Of a stretch of DNA of 64,000 nucleotides, positions 46,609 through 56,120 are shown in pieces. The translations under genes and the position numbers were made by a program. The notes under the pieces were generated by a model. That model worked only from the letters and a program-made list of their open reading frames with translations. It searched no databases and was not told the origin of the DNA. Source of the stretch: Erwinia sp. HDF1-3R (lineage in GTDB: Bacteria > Pseudomonadota > Gammaproteobacteria > Enterobacterales > Enterobacteriaceae); NCBI RefSeq assembly GCF_039621855.1, contig NZ_CP155071.1, positions 4,216,001-4,280,000 on the forward strand, read 5' to 3'. Every line of letters begins with the position of its first letter. Within the stretch, counting starts at the first letter, position 1.

Positions 46609-47129
46609 GGCACACCTGCGCGATCCGCAGGGGAAGTCGCGTCCTCAGAGAGTCCCGCCTCAATCAGGTTAGCCAGCTGCATCAGTCCGAAACGCAGCGG
46701 CGCGGGCATATGTTCAGGTTCCATCGCATCCATCAGATTCTTCACTTCCAGCCCCAGGTCAGTGTCGCCTTCAATCACCAGACGACGTTGAAAGAACAAC
46801 GTATCGGGGTCCTGCCTGCGGGCAGCCACCAGCAGCAGGTCGTTAGCCTCACCGCGGAACCAGACGTCGGCCTCTTCCCGTTCGGCAACCTGCAATTTCC
46901 CCTGCTCAAGGGTGGTGACCCAGCGCAGGCCCAGATCGCGGATCTCCACGCCTAACCCGCGCCCCTCAAGAAAGTCTAAATCCCCTTCCGCCAGAGCATA
47001 GTGAAACTGCCAGCTTAACAGCTGTTGCAGACACTGTTTTTTGAGTGCAAAAGGTGCCAGCTGCAGCGGAATTCGCAAAATTTGTGGACCCTTGCGGACA
47101 AGTTTTGCACATAATGGGTTCAACACCAT
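46602..47129 (-). CDS. ubiT: SCP2-domain protein UbiT (YhbT)
   Basis: A 175-residue protein with an SCP2 lipid-binding fold: LSWQFHYALAEGDLDFLEGR, DVWFRGEANDLLLVAARRQD and DTLFFQRRLVIEGDTDLGLE. With UbiU/UbiV it supports oxygen-independent ubiquinone synthesis, carrying lipid intermediates. The ATG at 47129 has GGAG upstream. It is divergent from ubiU-ubiV as in E. coli. Confidence 0.93.
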   Translation of the reverse strand: MVLNPLCAKLVRKGPQILRIPLQLAPFALKKQCLQQLLSWQFHYALAEGDLDFLEGRGLGVEIRDLGLRWVTTLEQGKLQVAEREEADVWFRGEANDLLLVAARRQDPDTLFFQRRLVIEGDTDLGLEVKNLMDAMEPEHMPAPLRFGLMQLANLIEAGLSEDATSPADRAGVPC

Positions 47130-47334
47130 TATTACTCCTTACGTATGAATTTTGACTATTTTGCCACACTGGCAAAACGAATCTGACGAATGGATCAGTA
47201 AAGTGTGCGAACTCTACAGAATTTTGGCATTAAATCCATTGTTCATCATTACGCCATTAGCTGCCTTAAATCAAAAGTTCTGATCGTTTCCCTGTTTACA
47301 CTCACGGATTCTATAGTTTGTACGGAAGAGTAAT
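47130..47334. promoter_or_regulatory. Divergent control region ubiT / ubiUV
   Basis: About 200 bp. FNR control is expected from E. coli, but I could only find imperfect boxes (for example AAATCAAAAGTTCTGATCG near 47270). No gene. Confidence 0.35.
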
Positions 47335-48330
47335 ATGGAACTGCTTTGCCCTGCGGGAAATTTGCCCGCGCTAAAGGCTGCGGTCGAAAACGGAGCAGAC
47401 GCGGTTTATGTTGGCCTGAAGGATGACACCAACGCCCGTCACTTCGCGGGCCTGAATTTCACCGAAAAACGGCTGAAGGAAGCGACCGGGTACGTTCATC
47501 AGCACCGACGTAAGCTACATGTCGCGATCAACACCTTTGCGCATCCCAGCGGCTACGAGCGCTGGCAGTATGCGGTGGATATGGCCGCGAGCGTCGGCGT
47601 AGATGCGCTGATCCTGGCAGACATCGCCATGCTGGAGTATGCCGCTGAACGCTATCCGCATATTGAGCGACACGTTTCGGTTCAGGCCTCGGCAACCAAC
47701 GTCGAGGCAATCAAATTCTATCAGCGCAATTTCGATGTCGCCCGGGTCGTCCTGCCCCGCGTGCTCTCTATGCATCAGGTGCGCCAGCTGGCGCGCGTCA
47801 CCCCCGTGCCGCTGGAGGTCTTCGCCTTTGGCAGTCTGTGCATCATGGCAGAAGGACGCTGTTTCCTCTCATCCTGGCTTACTGGCGAATCCCCCAATAC
47901 CGTCGGCGCCTGCTCCCCCGCCCGCTATGTTCGCTGGCAGCAGACGCCCGGCGGGCTGGAGTCGCGGCTGAATGAGGTGCTTATCGATCGCTATGACGCC
48001 ACGGAGAATGCAGGTTACCCAACGCTGTGTAAGGGCCGCTACCGTTTAGACGGGGCACGCTATCACGCGCTGGAAGAGCCAACCAGCCTGAATACTCTTG
48101 CGCTACTCCCGGAACTGCTGGCCGCTAATATCGCCTCGGTAAAAATTGAGGGCCGCCAGCGTAGCCCGGCCTACGTGGAACAGGTTACGCGCGTCTGGCG
48201 TCAGGCTATCGATCGTTGCAGGGCCGATCCCGCCGGTTTTACCGCTCAGCAGAACTGGATGAATACGCTCAGCGCACTCAGCGAAGGAACACAGACCACG
48301 CTGGGCGCCTACCATCGTCAATGGCAGTAG
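47335..48330 (+). CDS. ubiU: UbiU, O2-independent ubiquinone hydroxylation (U32 peptidase family)
   Basis: A 331-residue U32-family protein. MELLCPAGNLPALKAAVENG and ADAVYVGLKDDTNARHFAGL open it. Cysteines for a 4Fe-4S cluster are seen in SLCIMAEGRCFLSSWL, VGACSPARYVRW and YPTLCKGRY. It forms a heterodimer with UbiV that hydroxylates ubiquinone precursors anaerobically, with prephenate as reported oxygen donor. Confidence 0.95.
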   Translation: MELLCPAGNLPALKAAVENGADAVYVGLKDDTNARHFAGLNFTEKRLKEATGYVHQHRRKLHVAINTFAHPSGYERWQYAVDMAASVGVDALILADIAMLEYAAERYPHIERHVSVQASATNVEAIKFYQRNFDVARVVLPRVLSMHQVRQLARVTPVPLEVFAFGSLCIMAEGRCFLSSWLTGESPNTVGACSPARYVRWQQTPGGLESRLNEVLIDRYDATENAGYPTLCKGRYRLDGARYHALEEPTSLNTLALLPELLAANIASVKIEGRQRSPAYVEQVTRVWRQAIDRCRADPAGFTAQQNWMNTLSALSEGTQTTLGAYHRQWQ

Positions 48331-48338
48331 GATACCCC

Positions 48339-49217
48339 ATGAAATACGCATTAGGCCCGGTACTCTGGTACTGGCCAACTGAGACGCTACAGGATTTTTA
48401 TCAGGCCGCTGCCAGCAGCAGTGCAGAGATCGTCTATCTGGGTGAAGCCGTATGCAGCAAACGTCGGGCAACCAAAATGGCAGACTGGATGGCGATGGCG
48501 AAAGCGCTGGCTGCGGCGGGCAAGCAGGTGGTACTGACCAGCCTGGCGCTGGTTCAGTCCCCTTCAGAACTGGTTGAGCTGAAACGCTATGTGGATAACG
48601 GCGAATTCCTTATCGAAGCTAACGATATGGGAACGGTCAATATGGTCGCGGAAGCGGGTCTGCCCTTCGTCGCCGGCCATGCGCTGAACTGCTACAACGC
48701 CGTTACGCTGCGTCTGCTGTTAAAAATGGGTATGGTGCGCTGGTGTATGCCGGTTGAGCTGTCCCGCGACTGGCTGGACAACTTGCTGACGCAGTGCGAG
48801 ACGCTGGGCATACGCAACCGGTTTGAGGTGGAAGTGTTGGGTTATGGCCATCTACCGCTGGCTTATTCTGCCCGCTGCTTTACCGCCAGGGCGGAGAACC
48901 GCGGCAAAGACGACTGTCAGACCTGCTGTAGTGAGCACCCGCTTGGGCGAAAACTTTATTCGCAGGAAGATCAGCTGGTATTTGTGCTTAATGGTATTCA
49001 GACGATGAGTGGTTATTGCTATAACCTGGGAAATGAGCTGATTTCGATGCAGGGGCGGGTGGATATTGTCCGCTTATCTCCCCAGGGTACAGAGACGCTG
49101 ACGATGGTGGATGCATTTCGCGCCAACGAAACGGGTAAGCATCCCTTATCGCTGCAATCCCACAGGCAGTGTAATGGATACTGGCGGCAGGTGGCCGGAC
49201 TGGAGCTTGTCAGCTAA
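48339..49217 (+). CDS. ubiV: UbiV, partner of UbiU
   Basis: A 292-residue U32-family protein, equal in length to E. coli YhbV/UbiV. Cys motifs: YLGEAVCSKRRATKM, SARCFTARAENRGKDDCQTC and C at the SGYCYN block. The ATG at 48339 starts MKYALGPVLWYWP; the frame is open upstream inside ubiU but has no homology. It is 8 bp after ubiU. Confidence 0.95.
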   Translation: MKYALGPVLWYWPTETLQDFYQAAASSSAEIVYLGEAVCSKRRATKMADWMAMAKALAAAGKQVVLTSLALVQSPSELVELKRYVDNGEFLIEANDMGTVNMVAEAGLPFVAGHALNCYNAVTLRLLLKMGMVRWCMPVELSRDWLDNLLTQCETLGIRNRFEVEVLGYGHLPLAYSARCFTARAENRGKDDCQTCCSEHPLGRKLYSQEDQLVFVLNGIQTMSGYCYNLGNELISMQGRVDIVRLSPQGTETLTMVDAFRANETGKHPLSLQSHRQCNGYWRQVAGLELVS

Positions 49218-49572
49218 AACCGGGCGAGCTGTCGCCTGCTCATCCCCGCTAACAATAAATGCGGTTTTACCCGGGCGAATGATAAGTCATACTCACGCAT
49301 AGCCCGGGCCACGCCTTATCAGGGCAGATTGTGCGCCGGGACTGTCTGGTAAAAGGTAAAGTGCTGCAAACTGCCAATCCTTTTATCAAAAAATCGTCCA
49401 GGCTATCTGCTTGCACCAGTACGCTAACCTTCGGTTATCGAATTGCATGGGGCGGTAGCCAAAGTACCGACCCTTACTGAAAAGCGTGGCTGTTCGGCAT
49501 AATAACAGCCAGCATACCTGCAATTTGAAGGATGAGGGTTATTTTCGGCCCTTCAAAAAAAAGTGAGCGACT
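49218..49572. other. Noncoding gap between ubiV and yhbW
   Basis: About 355 bp. I find no gene and no clear terminator. Inverted CCCGGG pairs (near 49268 and 49302) could form a long-range stem. Confidence 0.35.
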
Positions 49573-50580
49573 ATGTCCGATATAAAAAACGTCCCCCTGT
49601 CGATCCTCGATCTTGCGCCTATTCCGCAGGGTGCAACCGCCTCTGATGCGTTCAAAACCTCTCTTTCACTGGCACAGCAGGCCGAAAAGCTGGGTTACAA
49701 CCGCTACTGGCTGGCCGAACACCACAATATGTCCGGTATCGCCAGTGCCGCCACCTCGGTGCTGATTGGCTTTCTTGCGGCGAACACGCAGACGCTGCGG
49801 CTTGGCTCCGGTGGCGTGATGCTGCCTAATCATGCACCTCTGGTCATTGCTGAGCAGTTCGGCACGCTGGAATCTCTCTATCCGGGGCGTATTGATTTAG
49901 GGCTGGGCCGCGCGCCGGGCTCCGATCAGCGCACCATGATGGCACTGCGTCGGCATATGGGCGGTCACGTTGATAATTTTCCCGCTGACGTGCAGGAGAT
50001 GATTAGCTGGTTTGATGCCGCCGGGGATGAGCGTCCGGCAGTACTGCCGGTGCCGGGTCTGGGGCTTAAGATCCCGGTCTGGCTTCTCGGCTCCAGCCTC
50101 TACAGCGCTCAGCTTGCCGCTAAGCTGGGACTGCCGTTTGCCTTTGCTTCACACTTTGCGCCAGACCTGATTTTCCAGGCACTTCACCTCTACCGCGAAG
50201 ACTTCACGCCGTCGGCACGGCTTCAAAAGCCCCATGCGATGATTTGCGTTAACGTCGTAGCCGCCGACAGTGAGCGAGACGCCCGATTCCTGTTTACCTC
50301 CATGCAGCAGCAGTTTATCAATCTGCGCCGTGGTCGGCCGGGCCCACTGCCCGCACCGGTGGAGAATATGGATAATCTGTGGTCACCATCAGAACAGTAC
50401 GGCGTTCAGCAGGCGCTGAGTATGTCGGTAGTGGGTGACAGGGATAAAGTGCGCCAGGGTCTGGTATCGCTGCTGCGTGAGACGGAGGCGGATGAAATTA
50501 TGATTAATGGGCAGATTTTTGACCAACAGGCGCGACTGCACTCCTTTGCGCTGGCGATGGAAGCCTGGCGGTCGATCTGA
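49573..50580 (+). CDS. yhbW: Luciferase-like FMN monooxygenase YhbW
   Basis: A 335-residue bacterial-luciferase-family protein: [59 protein letters not shown] and [16 protein letters not shown]. These match E. coli YhbW. Substrate unknown. It ends before a strong bidirectional terminator. Confidence 0.93.
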   Translation: MSDIKNVPLSILDLAPIPQGATASDAFKTSLSLAQQAEKLGYNRYWLAEHHNMSGIASAATSVLIGFLAANTQTLRLGSGGVMLPNHAPLVIAEQFGTLESLYPGRIDLGLGRAPGSDQRTMMALRRHMGGHVDNFPADVQEMISWFDAAGDERPAVLPVPGLGLKIPVWLLGSSLYSAQLAAKLGLPFAFASHFAPDLIFQALHLYREDFTPSARLQKPHAMICVNVVAADSERDARFLFTSMQQQFINLRRGRPGPLPAPVENMDNLWSPSEQYGVQQALSMSVVGDRDKVRQGLVSLLRETEADEIMINGQIFDQQARLHSFALAMEAWRSI

Positions 50581-50630
50581 CAGCAATAATTCTCCCGCAC
50601 GACGTCGTAAATTACCAGGAAGATATTCCC

Positions 50631-50666
50631 ATCGTTAAAAACCCGCTACTCTGGGTTTTTAACGAT
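50631..50666. terminator. Bidirectional terminator between yhbW and the toxin-like gene
   Basis: A perfect 14-bp inverted repeat ATCGTTAAAAACCC/GGGTTTTTAACGAT with an 8-base loop, between two convergent genes. Confidence 0.85.
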
Positions 50667-50739
50667 CCTAAACCATTTTTTCAGCGTTTAATGTAAATCC
50701 CGACGATGCTGACTGGATGAGCAGTCACGAACCCTGGTT

Positions 50740-52527
50740 TTAATCTATTGAGCGCGAATTATCGCCATACTGACGTCCTCGCGGCGGCTCCAAAGCTGTC
50801 TGACCGTCATCTGCGCTGCGGCCTGATCGGCTTGTCTGGTTATAATCATCCGTGAAAAATTGTCTTCCCAGATAACTCCCGGCGCATATTATATATATGT
50901 ATTCGCCAGAACCTTTAGACAAGGTTGCTAAATTGAACATCAGACAATAAAGTGGAGCAGGATATCTCTCCCCTATAAAACAGAGTGGAAGGCCGCGGGA
51001 AGTTGTATTAATTATCTTTCCATCGCCATTAACATCTTGCGCATTCCTTTCTTCAAAAGCCTTCCCAATATTATACTCAACGCTATCGCTAGAAAAATGT
51101 TTATACTTATTCGCGGGGAGGTATTCAGCTTTCAGCGCCCCGGTAGGCGCATCATATTGTGAAACGTAAATCGCCGAGAAACTATAAGTATGAATTTCTT
51201 TACCGTCACTTGTTGAATCATAAGTAGACGTGTAGTCAAAGCCAGTAATGACTTCCTCACCTATCTTACAAATTTTATAATTCCCCCAATCATTGAGGGT
51301 ATAAGGTGAACGCCCAACGTCGTATTCATATTTTTCCTCAGTACCCAGTATAATTTTAAACCCGGCACCTAATTTCCCATCGGTAACGACCAGCCTGAAT
51401 GTATTCTGCGTCTCATTATAAACAAACTCAAAACCCAAAAGCGCGTAGCCTTTTTTCGCCCTGTGTCTGACTGTGGGCCGCTTATCAAGTGAAGGGAATT
51501 CTCCCATGATGGGGACTGAATCCGGACAGTTGTGGGTTGCCATCAGAGAGTTCCGTTCAGGCGTGATTTTAGACATAATCTGAGAAAAGAGTTGCTGCTG
51601 CTCGTTGAGTGCAGATTTCATTTCACTGGCATAGTCATAGTAGGGATAATTCATTATTGCCCGGCACGAACAGAATGCACCCAGCGCTTTCGCTTGTATA
51701 AGCTGGGAGTTAAGCAAAAAATCGATCGCCCGTGATACACTGCTCACGCTATTAAAAACGATCTTCGTCGACATAAACTCGGGTATAACGAGCTGGAGAT
51801 TGCTTGTTGATAAAATATTCTTCCCGACTAATGAATTATGGATGGTATTCAAATGATAAATAATATTGTTCAAGGCCGGTTCGGTGACTCTTTTCGCAAA
51901 TTCATATAACTCAACGAAAGAGTCACTTTCCAGAATTTCATTGTTATCTTCTGACCGGTTTTTCAACTCCACTAATTTTTCAGAAAATTGGTCGTACCGT
52001 TCTGAAACAAACTTGACGGCCTGATAAGAAGATGTCATCTCAGCAAGACTGGAGTTGAGACTGATTTGCCGGGCAATGTTGTCCAACTGTTCACTTATCA
52101 GTACCAGACGATTTCTGACATCACCGAGCATGCCAATAATTTGCCTGTTCTGAGAAGAAACATAGTGAATTGCATTCAAAATCGTAGGGAGATAAAAATC
52201 AAGATTACTTTTTATGGCGAGAATGTTTTTATTGGCTACGCTAATCAGCTTACTTTGCCTTGAAGACATATCAATAAGAAGCCTGATTTGAGCCTGTGTC
52301 AGAGTGCCCTGTGCCAATAACGTGTTAATATCATCGCTCATCCCTCCTAAAGATGATTGTATATTCTCCCACAGCGCGGCATTAGACATAGCACCGTCTA
52401 AGTTGCCACCAATGTTAGCTATGGACGAAAAGATACTTCCTATATTATCTATAAATGAGTAGATGGTATTAAACCCACCAATAACGTCCATTATACGCGT
52501 ATTATTCTGACGTACTGATAACTCCAT
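50740..52527 (-). CDS. Orphan low-GC protein, possibly helical pore-forming toxin
   Basis: A 595-residue protein with no signal peptide. The first ~330 residues are almost all helical, with a hydrophobic stretch at about residues 12-40 (DVIGGFNTIYSFIDNIGSIF) and long amphipathic helices, a layout like alpha-helical pore-forming toxins. A beta-rich C-terminal half includes RLVVTDGKLGAGFKIILGTE and QDVNGDGKII (a Ca-binding DxNxDG loop). The ATG at 52527 has AGGAG upstream; the open frame adds 14 residues. It is AT-rich and occupies the spot between yhbW and deaD where mtr lies in E. coli. Pore formation is a hypothesis from architecture; no family recognised. Confidence 0.4.
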   Translation of the reverse strand: MELSVRQNNTRIMDVIGGFNTIYSFIDNIGSIFSSIANIGGNLDGAMSNAALWENIQSSLGGMSDDINTLLAQGTLTQAQIRLLIDMSSRQSKLISVANKNILAIKSNLDFYLPTILNAIHYVSSQNRQIIGMLGDVRNRLVLISEQLDNIARQISLNSSLAEMTSSYQAVKFVSERYDQFSEKLVELKNRSEDNNEILESDSFVELYEFAKRVTEPALNNIIYHLNTIHNSLVGKNILSTSNLQLVIPEFMSTKIVFNSVSSVSRAIDFLLNSQLIQAKALGAFCSCRAIMNYPYYDYASEMKSALNEQQQLFSQIMSKITPERNSLMATHNCPDSVPIMGEFPSLDKRPTVRHRAKKGYALLGFEFVYNETQNTFRLVVTDGKLGAGFKIILGTEEKYEYDVGRSPYTLNDWGNYKICKIGEEVITGFDYTSTYDSTSDGKEIHTYSFSAIYVSQYDAPTGALKAEYLPANKYKHFSSDSVEYNIGKAFEERNAQDVNGDGKIINTTSRGLPLCFIGERYPAPLYCLMFNLATLSKGSGEYIYIICAGSYLGRQFFTDDYNQTSRSGRSADDGQTALEPPRGRQYGDNSRSID

Positions 52528-52957
52528 TTGCTGCTCCTGTATGAATTTTGAATAATAAATACCTCCCATAAACAGTAGCTTTGCTTATGCTTTGGCTACC
52601 AGTGAAAATGGCTTATTTATTGTTCTTCAGGCCAGTTCTTACAGATACCCGTTGTGCAACCTGCGTTTATTTTTACACCTTAAAATTACTGGCAGGCAGC
52701 AATGAATAACCTTCATCTTTAGAGTCGTGCCTACCTGTCATCCGGCAGATCCCGGGACAGGATAAAAAACAGATTGAGAGCAAAGATAATTTTTCCGTAA
52801 CGCATTAACGCATGCGGCAGGGTGGGTTGATTGTGATTCAGACGCAGAGGATGAAGTGAGGATAACGATAGAGAAGAGGATATAACGAGAGTTAAAGACG
52901 ACGACTAAAATAAGTCATCGCGCTGCTGTCCTCAGCGAGAATGACGGCATCAACGCA
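52528..52957. other. AT-rich gap between the orphan gene and deaD
   Basis: No gene that I can support. It should hold the promoter of the orphan gene on the minus strand. Confidence 0.35.
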
Positions 52958-52963
52958 AAAAAA

Positions 52964-52989
52964 AACCGGCCACACAATGTGACCGGTTT
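52964..52989 (-). terminator. Rho-independent terminator of deaD
   Basis: On the minus strand AACCGGTCACA/TGTGGCCGGTT stem (one G-T pair) with a long T-tail (eight A upstream on the plus strand). Confidence 0.88.
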
Positions 52990-53021
52990 TTAGCATTATG
53001 GGTTGTTATACCCTGATGCGA

Positions 53022-54929
53022 TTATGCGTCGCGACGACGGGTTGGCGCAGCGCCACCCTCTTCACGGCGTGGACCACGGCTTGCACCGCCGCCACGACGC
53101 TCGCCGCCGCCGTTACGGTCGCTGAAGCGACGTGCGCCTTCAGGACGATCGCCACGAGGGGCACCGTCACGGGCACCGAAACCGCCGCGTGCTGGAGCGC
53201 CAGAACCGCGACGCTCACCGCCACCGCTGCGTTCGTTGCTGCGAGGCTGTGCATCACCAATCAGCTGCATATTCATCGGCTTGTTCAGAATACGCGTGCG
53301 GGTGAAATGCGTCAGAATGTCACCAGGCATACCCTTAGGCAGCTCGATGGTTGAGTGAGTACCAAACAGCTTGATGTTACCGATGTAACGGCTGCTGATG
53401 TCACCTTCATTGGCAATCGCACCCACGATGTGGCGAACTTCTACGCCGTCATCGCGACCCACTTCAATGCGGTAAACTTCCATATCGCCAACGTCACGAC
53501 GTTCACGACGTGGACGATCGCCACCTTCACGGTTTTCACGTGGGCCACGCTCAGGACGATCGCCACGGCGGTCGTCACGCTCTTTGAACTCACGACGCGG
53601 ACGCGGTGCCGGATCGGCAGGTACGATCAGCGGACGTTCACCCTGAGCCATTTTCAGCAGAGCGGCAGCCAGCGTTTCCATATCCAGGTCTTCTTCAGGC
53701 TGCATTTTAGCCAGCAGAGCACGGTACAGGTCCAGATCGCTGCTTTCCAGCTGCAGCTGAACTTTAGCGGCAAACTTAGCCAGACGACGCTCACCCAGCA
53801 GATCTGCGTTCGGCAGCTCAACTTCTGGAATAGTCAGCTTCATGGTGCGTTCGATGTTACGCAGCAGACGACGCTCACGGTTCTCAACGAACAGCAGCGC
53901 ACGGCCTGCACGACCTGCACGACCGGTACGGCCGATACGGTGAACGTAAGACTCTGCATCCATTGGGATATCAAAGTTAACTACCAGGCTGATACGCTCA
54001 ACGTCCAGACCACGGGCTGCAACGTCAGTCGCGATCAGAATGTCCAGACGACCATCCTTCAGACGCTCCAGCGTCTGCTCGCGCAGAGCCTGGTTCATAT
54101 CCCCGTTCAGTGCTGCGCTGTTATAGCCGCTGCGCTCCAGCGCTTCAGCCACTTCCAGGGTCGCGTTTTTAGTACGAACAAAGATGATGGCTGCATCAAA
54201 GTCTTCAGCTTCCAGGAAGCGCACCAGTGCATCAGTTTTACGACCGTAGGCCGTCCAGTAGCTCTGGCTGATATCAGGACGCGTAGTCAGGCTTGACTGA
54301 ATGCGCACTTCCTGAGGATCTTTCATAAAGCGTTTAGTAATACGACGAATCGCTTCCGGCATGGTAGCCGAGAACAGTGCGGTCTGATGATTCGCAGGCA
54401 TCTGTGACATGATGGTTTCAACGTCTTCGATGAAGCCCATACGCAGCATTTCATCAGCTTCGTCCAGCACCAGGCCGCGCAGGTTAGACAGATCTAACGT
54501 GCCGCGTTTCAGGTGGTCAAGCAGGCGTCCAGGCGTACCCACAACAACCTGTGGTCCCTGGCGCAGGGCGCGCAGCTGTACGTCGTAACGCTGGCCGCCG
54601 TAAAGGGCCACCACGTTAAGACCGCGCATATGCTTGGAGAAATCAGTTACGGCTTCTGCAACCTGAACCGCCAACTCACGCGTTGGTGCCAGCACCAGGA
54701 TCTGCGGTGCTTTCAGGTTGCTATCAATATTGTGAAGCAGTGGCAGCGAGAACGCTGCGGTTTTACCGCTCCCGGTCTGCGCCATACCCAGCACATCACG
54801 GCCAGCCAGCAGGTGAGGAATACACTCAGCCTGGATTGGAGAAGGCTTTACGTAGCCCATACCGTTCAGTGATTCAAGGAGTTCGGCGTTCAGGCCAAGG
54901 TCAGCAAAAGTGGTTTCAATATCAGTCAT
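53022..54929 (-). CDS. deaD: DEAD-box RNA helicase DeaD (CsdA)
   Basis: A 635-residue helicase for ribosome assembly and mRNA decay in the cold. Motifs: Q-motif [50 protein letters not shown] and [13 protein letters not shown]. The C-terminal RNA-binding domain ([20 protein letters not shown]) is followed by an RGG-rich tail of ~65 residues. I place the start at ATG 54929 ([13 protein letters not shown], as E. coli [13 protein letters not shown]). A GTG at 54938 is possible. A yrbN-type leader peptide ends 16 bp upstream, suggesting coupled translation. Confidence 0.96.
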   Translation of the reverse strand: MTDIETTFADLGLNAELLESLNGMGYVKPSPIQAECIPHLLAGRDVLGMAQTGSGKTAAFSLPLLHNIDSNLKAPQILVLAPTRELAVQVAEAVTDFSKHMRGLNVVALYGGQRYDVQLRALRQGPQVVVGTPGRLLDHLKRGTLDLSNLRGLVLDEADEMLRMGFIEDVETIMSQMPANHQTALFSATMPEAIRRITKRFMKDPQEVRIQSSLTTRPDISQSYWTAYGRKTDALVRFLEAEDFDAAIIFVRTKNATLEVAEALERSGYNSAALNGDMNQALREQTLERLKDGRLDILIATDVAARGLDVERISLVVNFDIPMDAESYVHRIGRTGRAGRAGRALLFVENRERRLLRNIERTMKLTIPEVELPNADLLGERRLAKFAAKVQLQLESSDLDLYRALLAKMQPEEDLDMETLAAALLKMAQGERPLIVPADPAPRPRREFKERDDRRGDRPERGPRENREGGDRPRRERRDVGDMEVYRIEVGRDDGVEVRHIVGAIANEGDISSRYIGNIKLFGTHSTIELPKGMPGDILTHFTRTRILNKPMNMQLIGDAQPRSNERSGGGERRGSGAPARGGFGARDGAPRGDRPEGARRFSDRNGGGERRGGGASRGPRREEGGAAPTRRRDA

Positions 54930-54945
54930 GTAGTACACGTGCCTC

Positions 54946-55002
54946 TTAGATTGCGGCGGCCAGTCTACATAACTCGTCGTGAAAACATTTAGTCATTTTC
55001 AT
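54946..55002 (-). CDS. yrbN: YrbN-like leader micropeptide upstream of deaD
   Basis: An 18-codon [22 protein letters not shown]. coli YrbN, as I recall it, begins MKMTENFYDELCRLASASIN, so 12 of the first 16 residues agree. Its location, just upstream of deaD, is the same. The E. coli form is 26 residues; here it ends earlier. Conservation of such a short ORF next to the DeaD ribosome-binding site suggests a regulatory leader. Confidence 0.85.
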   Translation of the reverse strand: MKMTKCFHDELCRLAAAI

Positions 55003-55106
55003 CAAAAAGTGTGAACCGGCTCAAATTAGTGGTTTCGACGAACAAAAAGGCCCTCATCCGCTAAGATGATGACTTTTCGAAAAAAAGGGCAATATTAGTT
55101 CGTCAG

Positions 55107-55991
55107 CTATTGCTGGTCAGATTCTGATAAATCGTCTTGTGTCTGGCCGAGTAGGGCCAGCTCCAACAATGCATATCGGTGCTCAACAAAGTTATGAACG
55201 TTGTTAGCGACCGTCAGCTTGAACAACGCTTCTGCGTTGTCCTTCTCCCCCAGACTTAGGTAATGTTTACCTAAATAGAAGTTGGTTTCACTGAGATGTT
55301 CAGCGAGCGAGGTGTTATCCGTTGCATCCGCCTTGAGACGTTCCATCAGCGTACTTTCGCTGATGTTGCCCAGGTAGAACTCGACAATATTCCATCCCCA
55401 TTGATCTCTGACCGCTTTGTCGTGACGCTGTTGTAGCGCTACTTTGGCCTTGTCGGCATTCATCTCTTTTTCGTCGAGATAGAGCCACAGGCTACGGAAA
55501 GGATCGTTAGGATCGTCTTGATAAAACGCCAGCAGATCATCTTGCGACAATTTAAACCTTCCGCCGTAGTACAGGGCGATACCGCGGTTTAAATGTGCGT
55601 AATTGTAAGTTGGATCAAGCTCAAGTACAGAATCAAACGCTTCATAGGCAGCATCATAGTTGCCTGCCTGCGTTAAATATATGCCTAAGTAATTGAATAC
55701 TTCAGGCATATCCGGTCTGACAGATAGCGCTTGTGAAAAATCATTTCGCGCCAGTGCTCTCAAACCTAAACTATCATACAACACTCCGCGCTCATATAAC
55801 AGCTGTGCGCGTTCATCATCGGTAAGGGCACGACTGGCAAGTATCTGTTCCATGCGCGCCAGAATGACTTCCTGCTGCAGCGTAGGCTGCAAAGGTACGG
55901 CCAGGACCTCGTTCTTACGCCAATCAGAGTTGCTGCATCCTGCCAGCGTTAAAGCTGTCGCAACGAAACACCAGCGCAAAAAAGGCTTCAT
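55107..55991 (-). CDS. nlpI: Lipoprotein NlpI
   Basis: A 294-residue TPR outer-membrane lipoprotein. The lipobox is LTLAGC (Cys19), and TPR helices include [20 protein letters not shown] and [20 protein letters not shown]. In E. coli NlpI delivers the protease Prc to peptidoglycan hydrolases such as MepS and scaffolds cell-wall enzymes. Positioned between pnp and deaD as in E. coli. Confidence 0.96.
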   Translation of the reverse strand: MKPFLRWCFVATALTLAGCSNSDWRKNEVLAVPLQPTLQQEVILARMEQILASRALTDDERAQLLYERGVLYDSLGLRALARNDFSQALSVRPDMPEVFNYLGIYLTQAGNYDAAYEAFDSVLELDPTYNYAHLNRGIALYYGGRFKLSQDDLLAFYQDDPNDPFRSLWLYLDEKEMNADKAKVALQQRHDKAVRDQWGWNIVEFYLGNISESTLMERLKADATDNTSLAEHLSETNFYLGKHYLSLGEKDNAEALFKLTVANNVHNFVEHRYALLELALLGQTQDDLSESDQQ

Positions 55992-56120
55992 TTCCCACTC
56001 CCGAATACAAACAATAGGATGGTAGTCCGTTCATCCGCTTGCCATGCACAAGGTGACGCGTCCTGCCCTCGCGATGAAACAGCTCTCCGTGACGCGCACG
56101 GAGAGCTTAATAGTATGACT

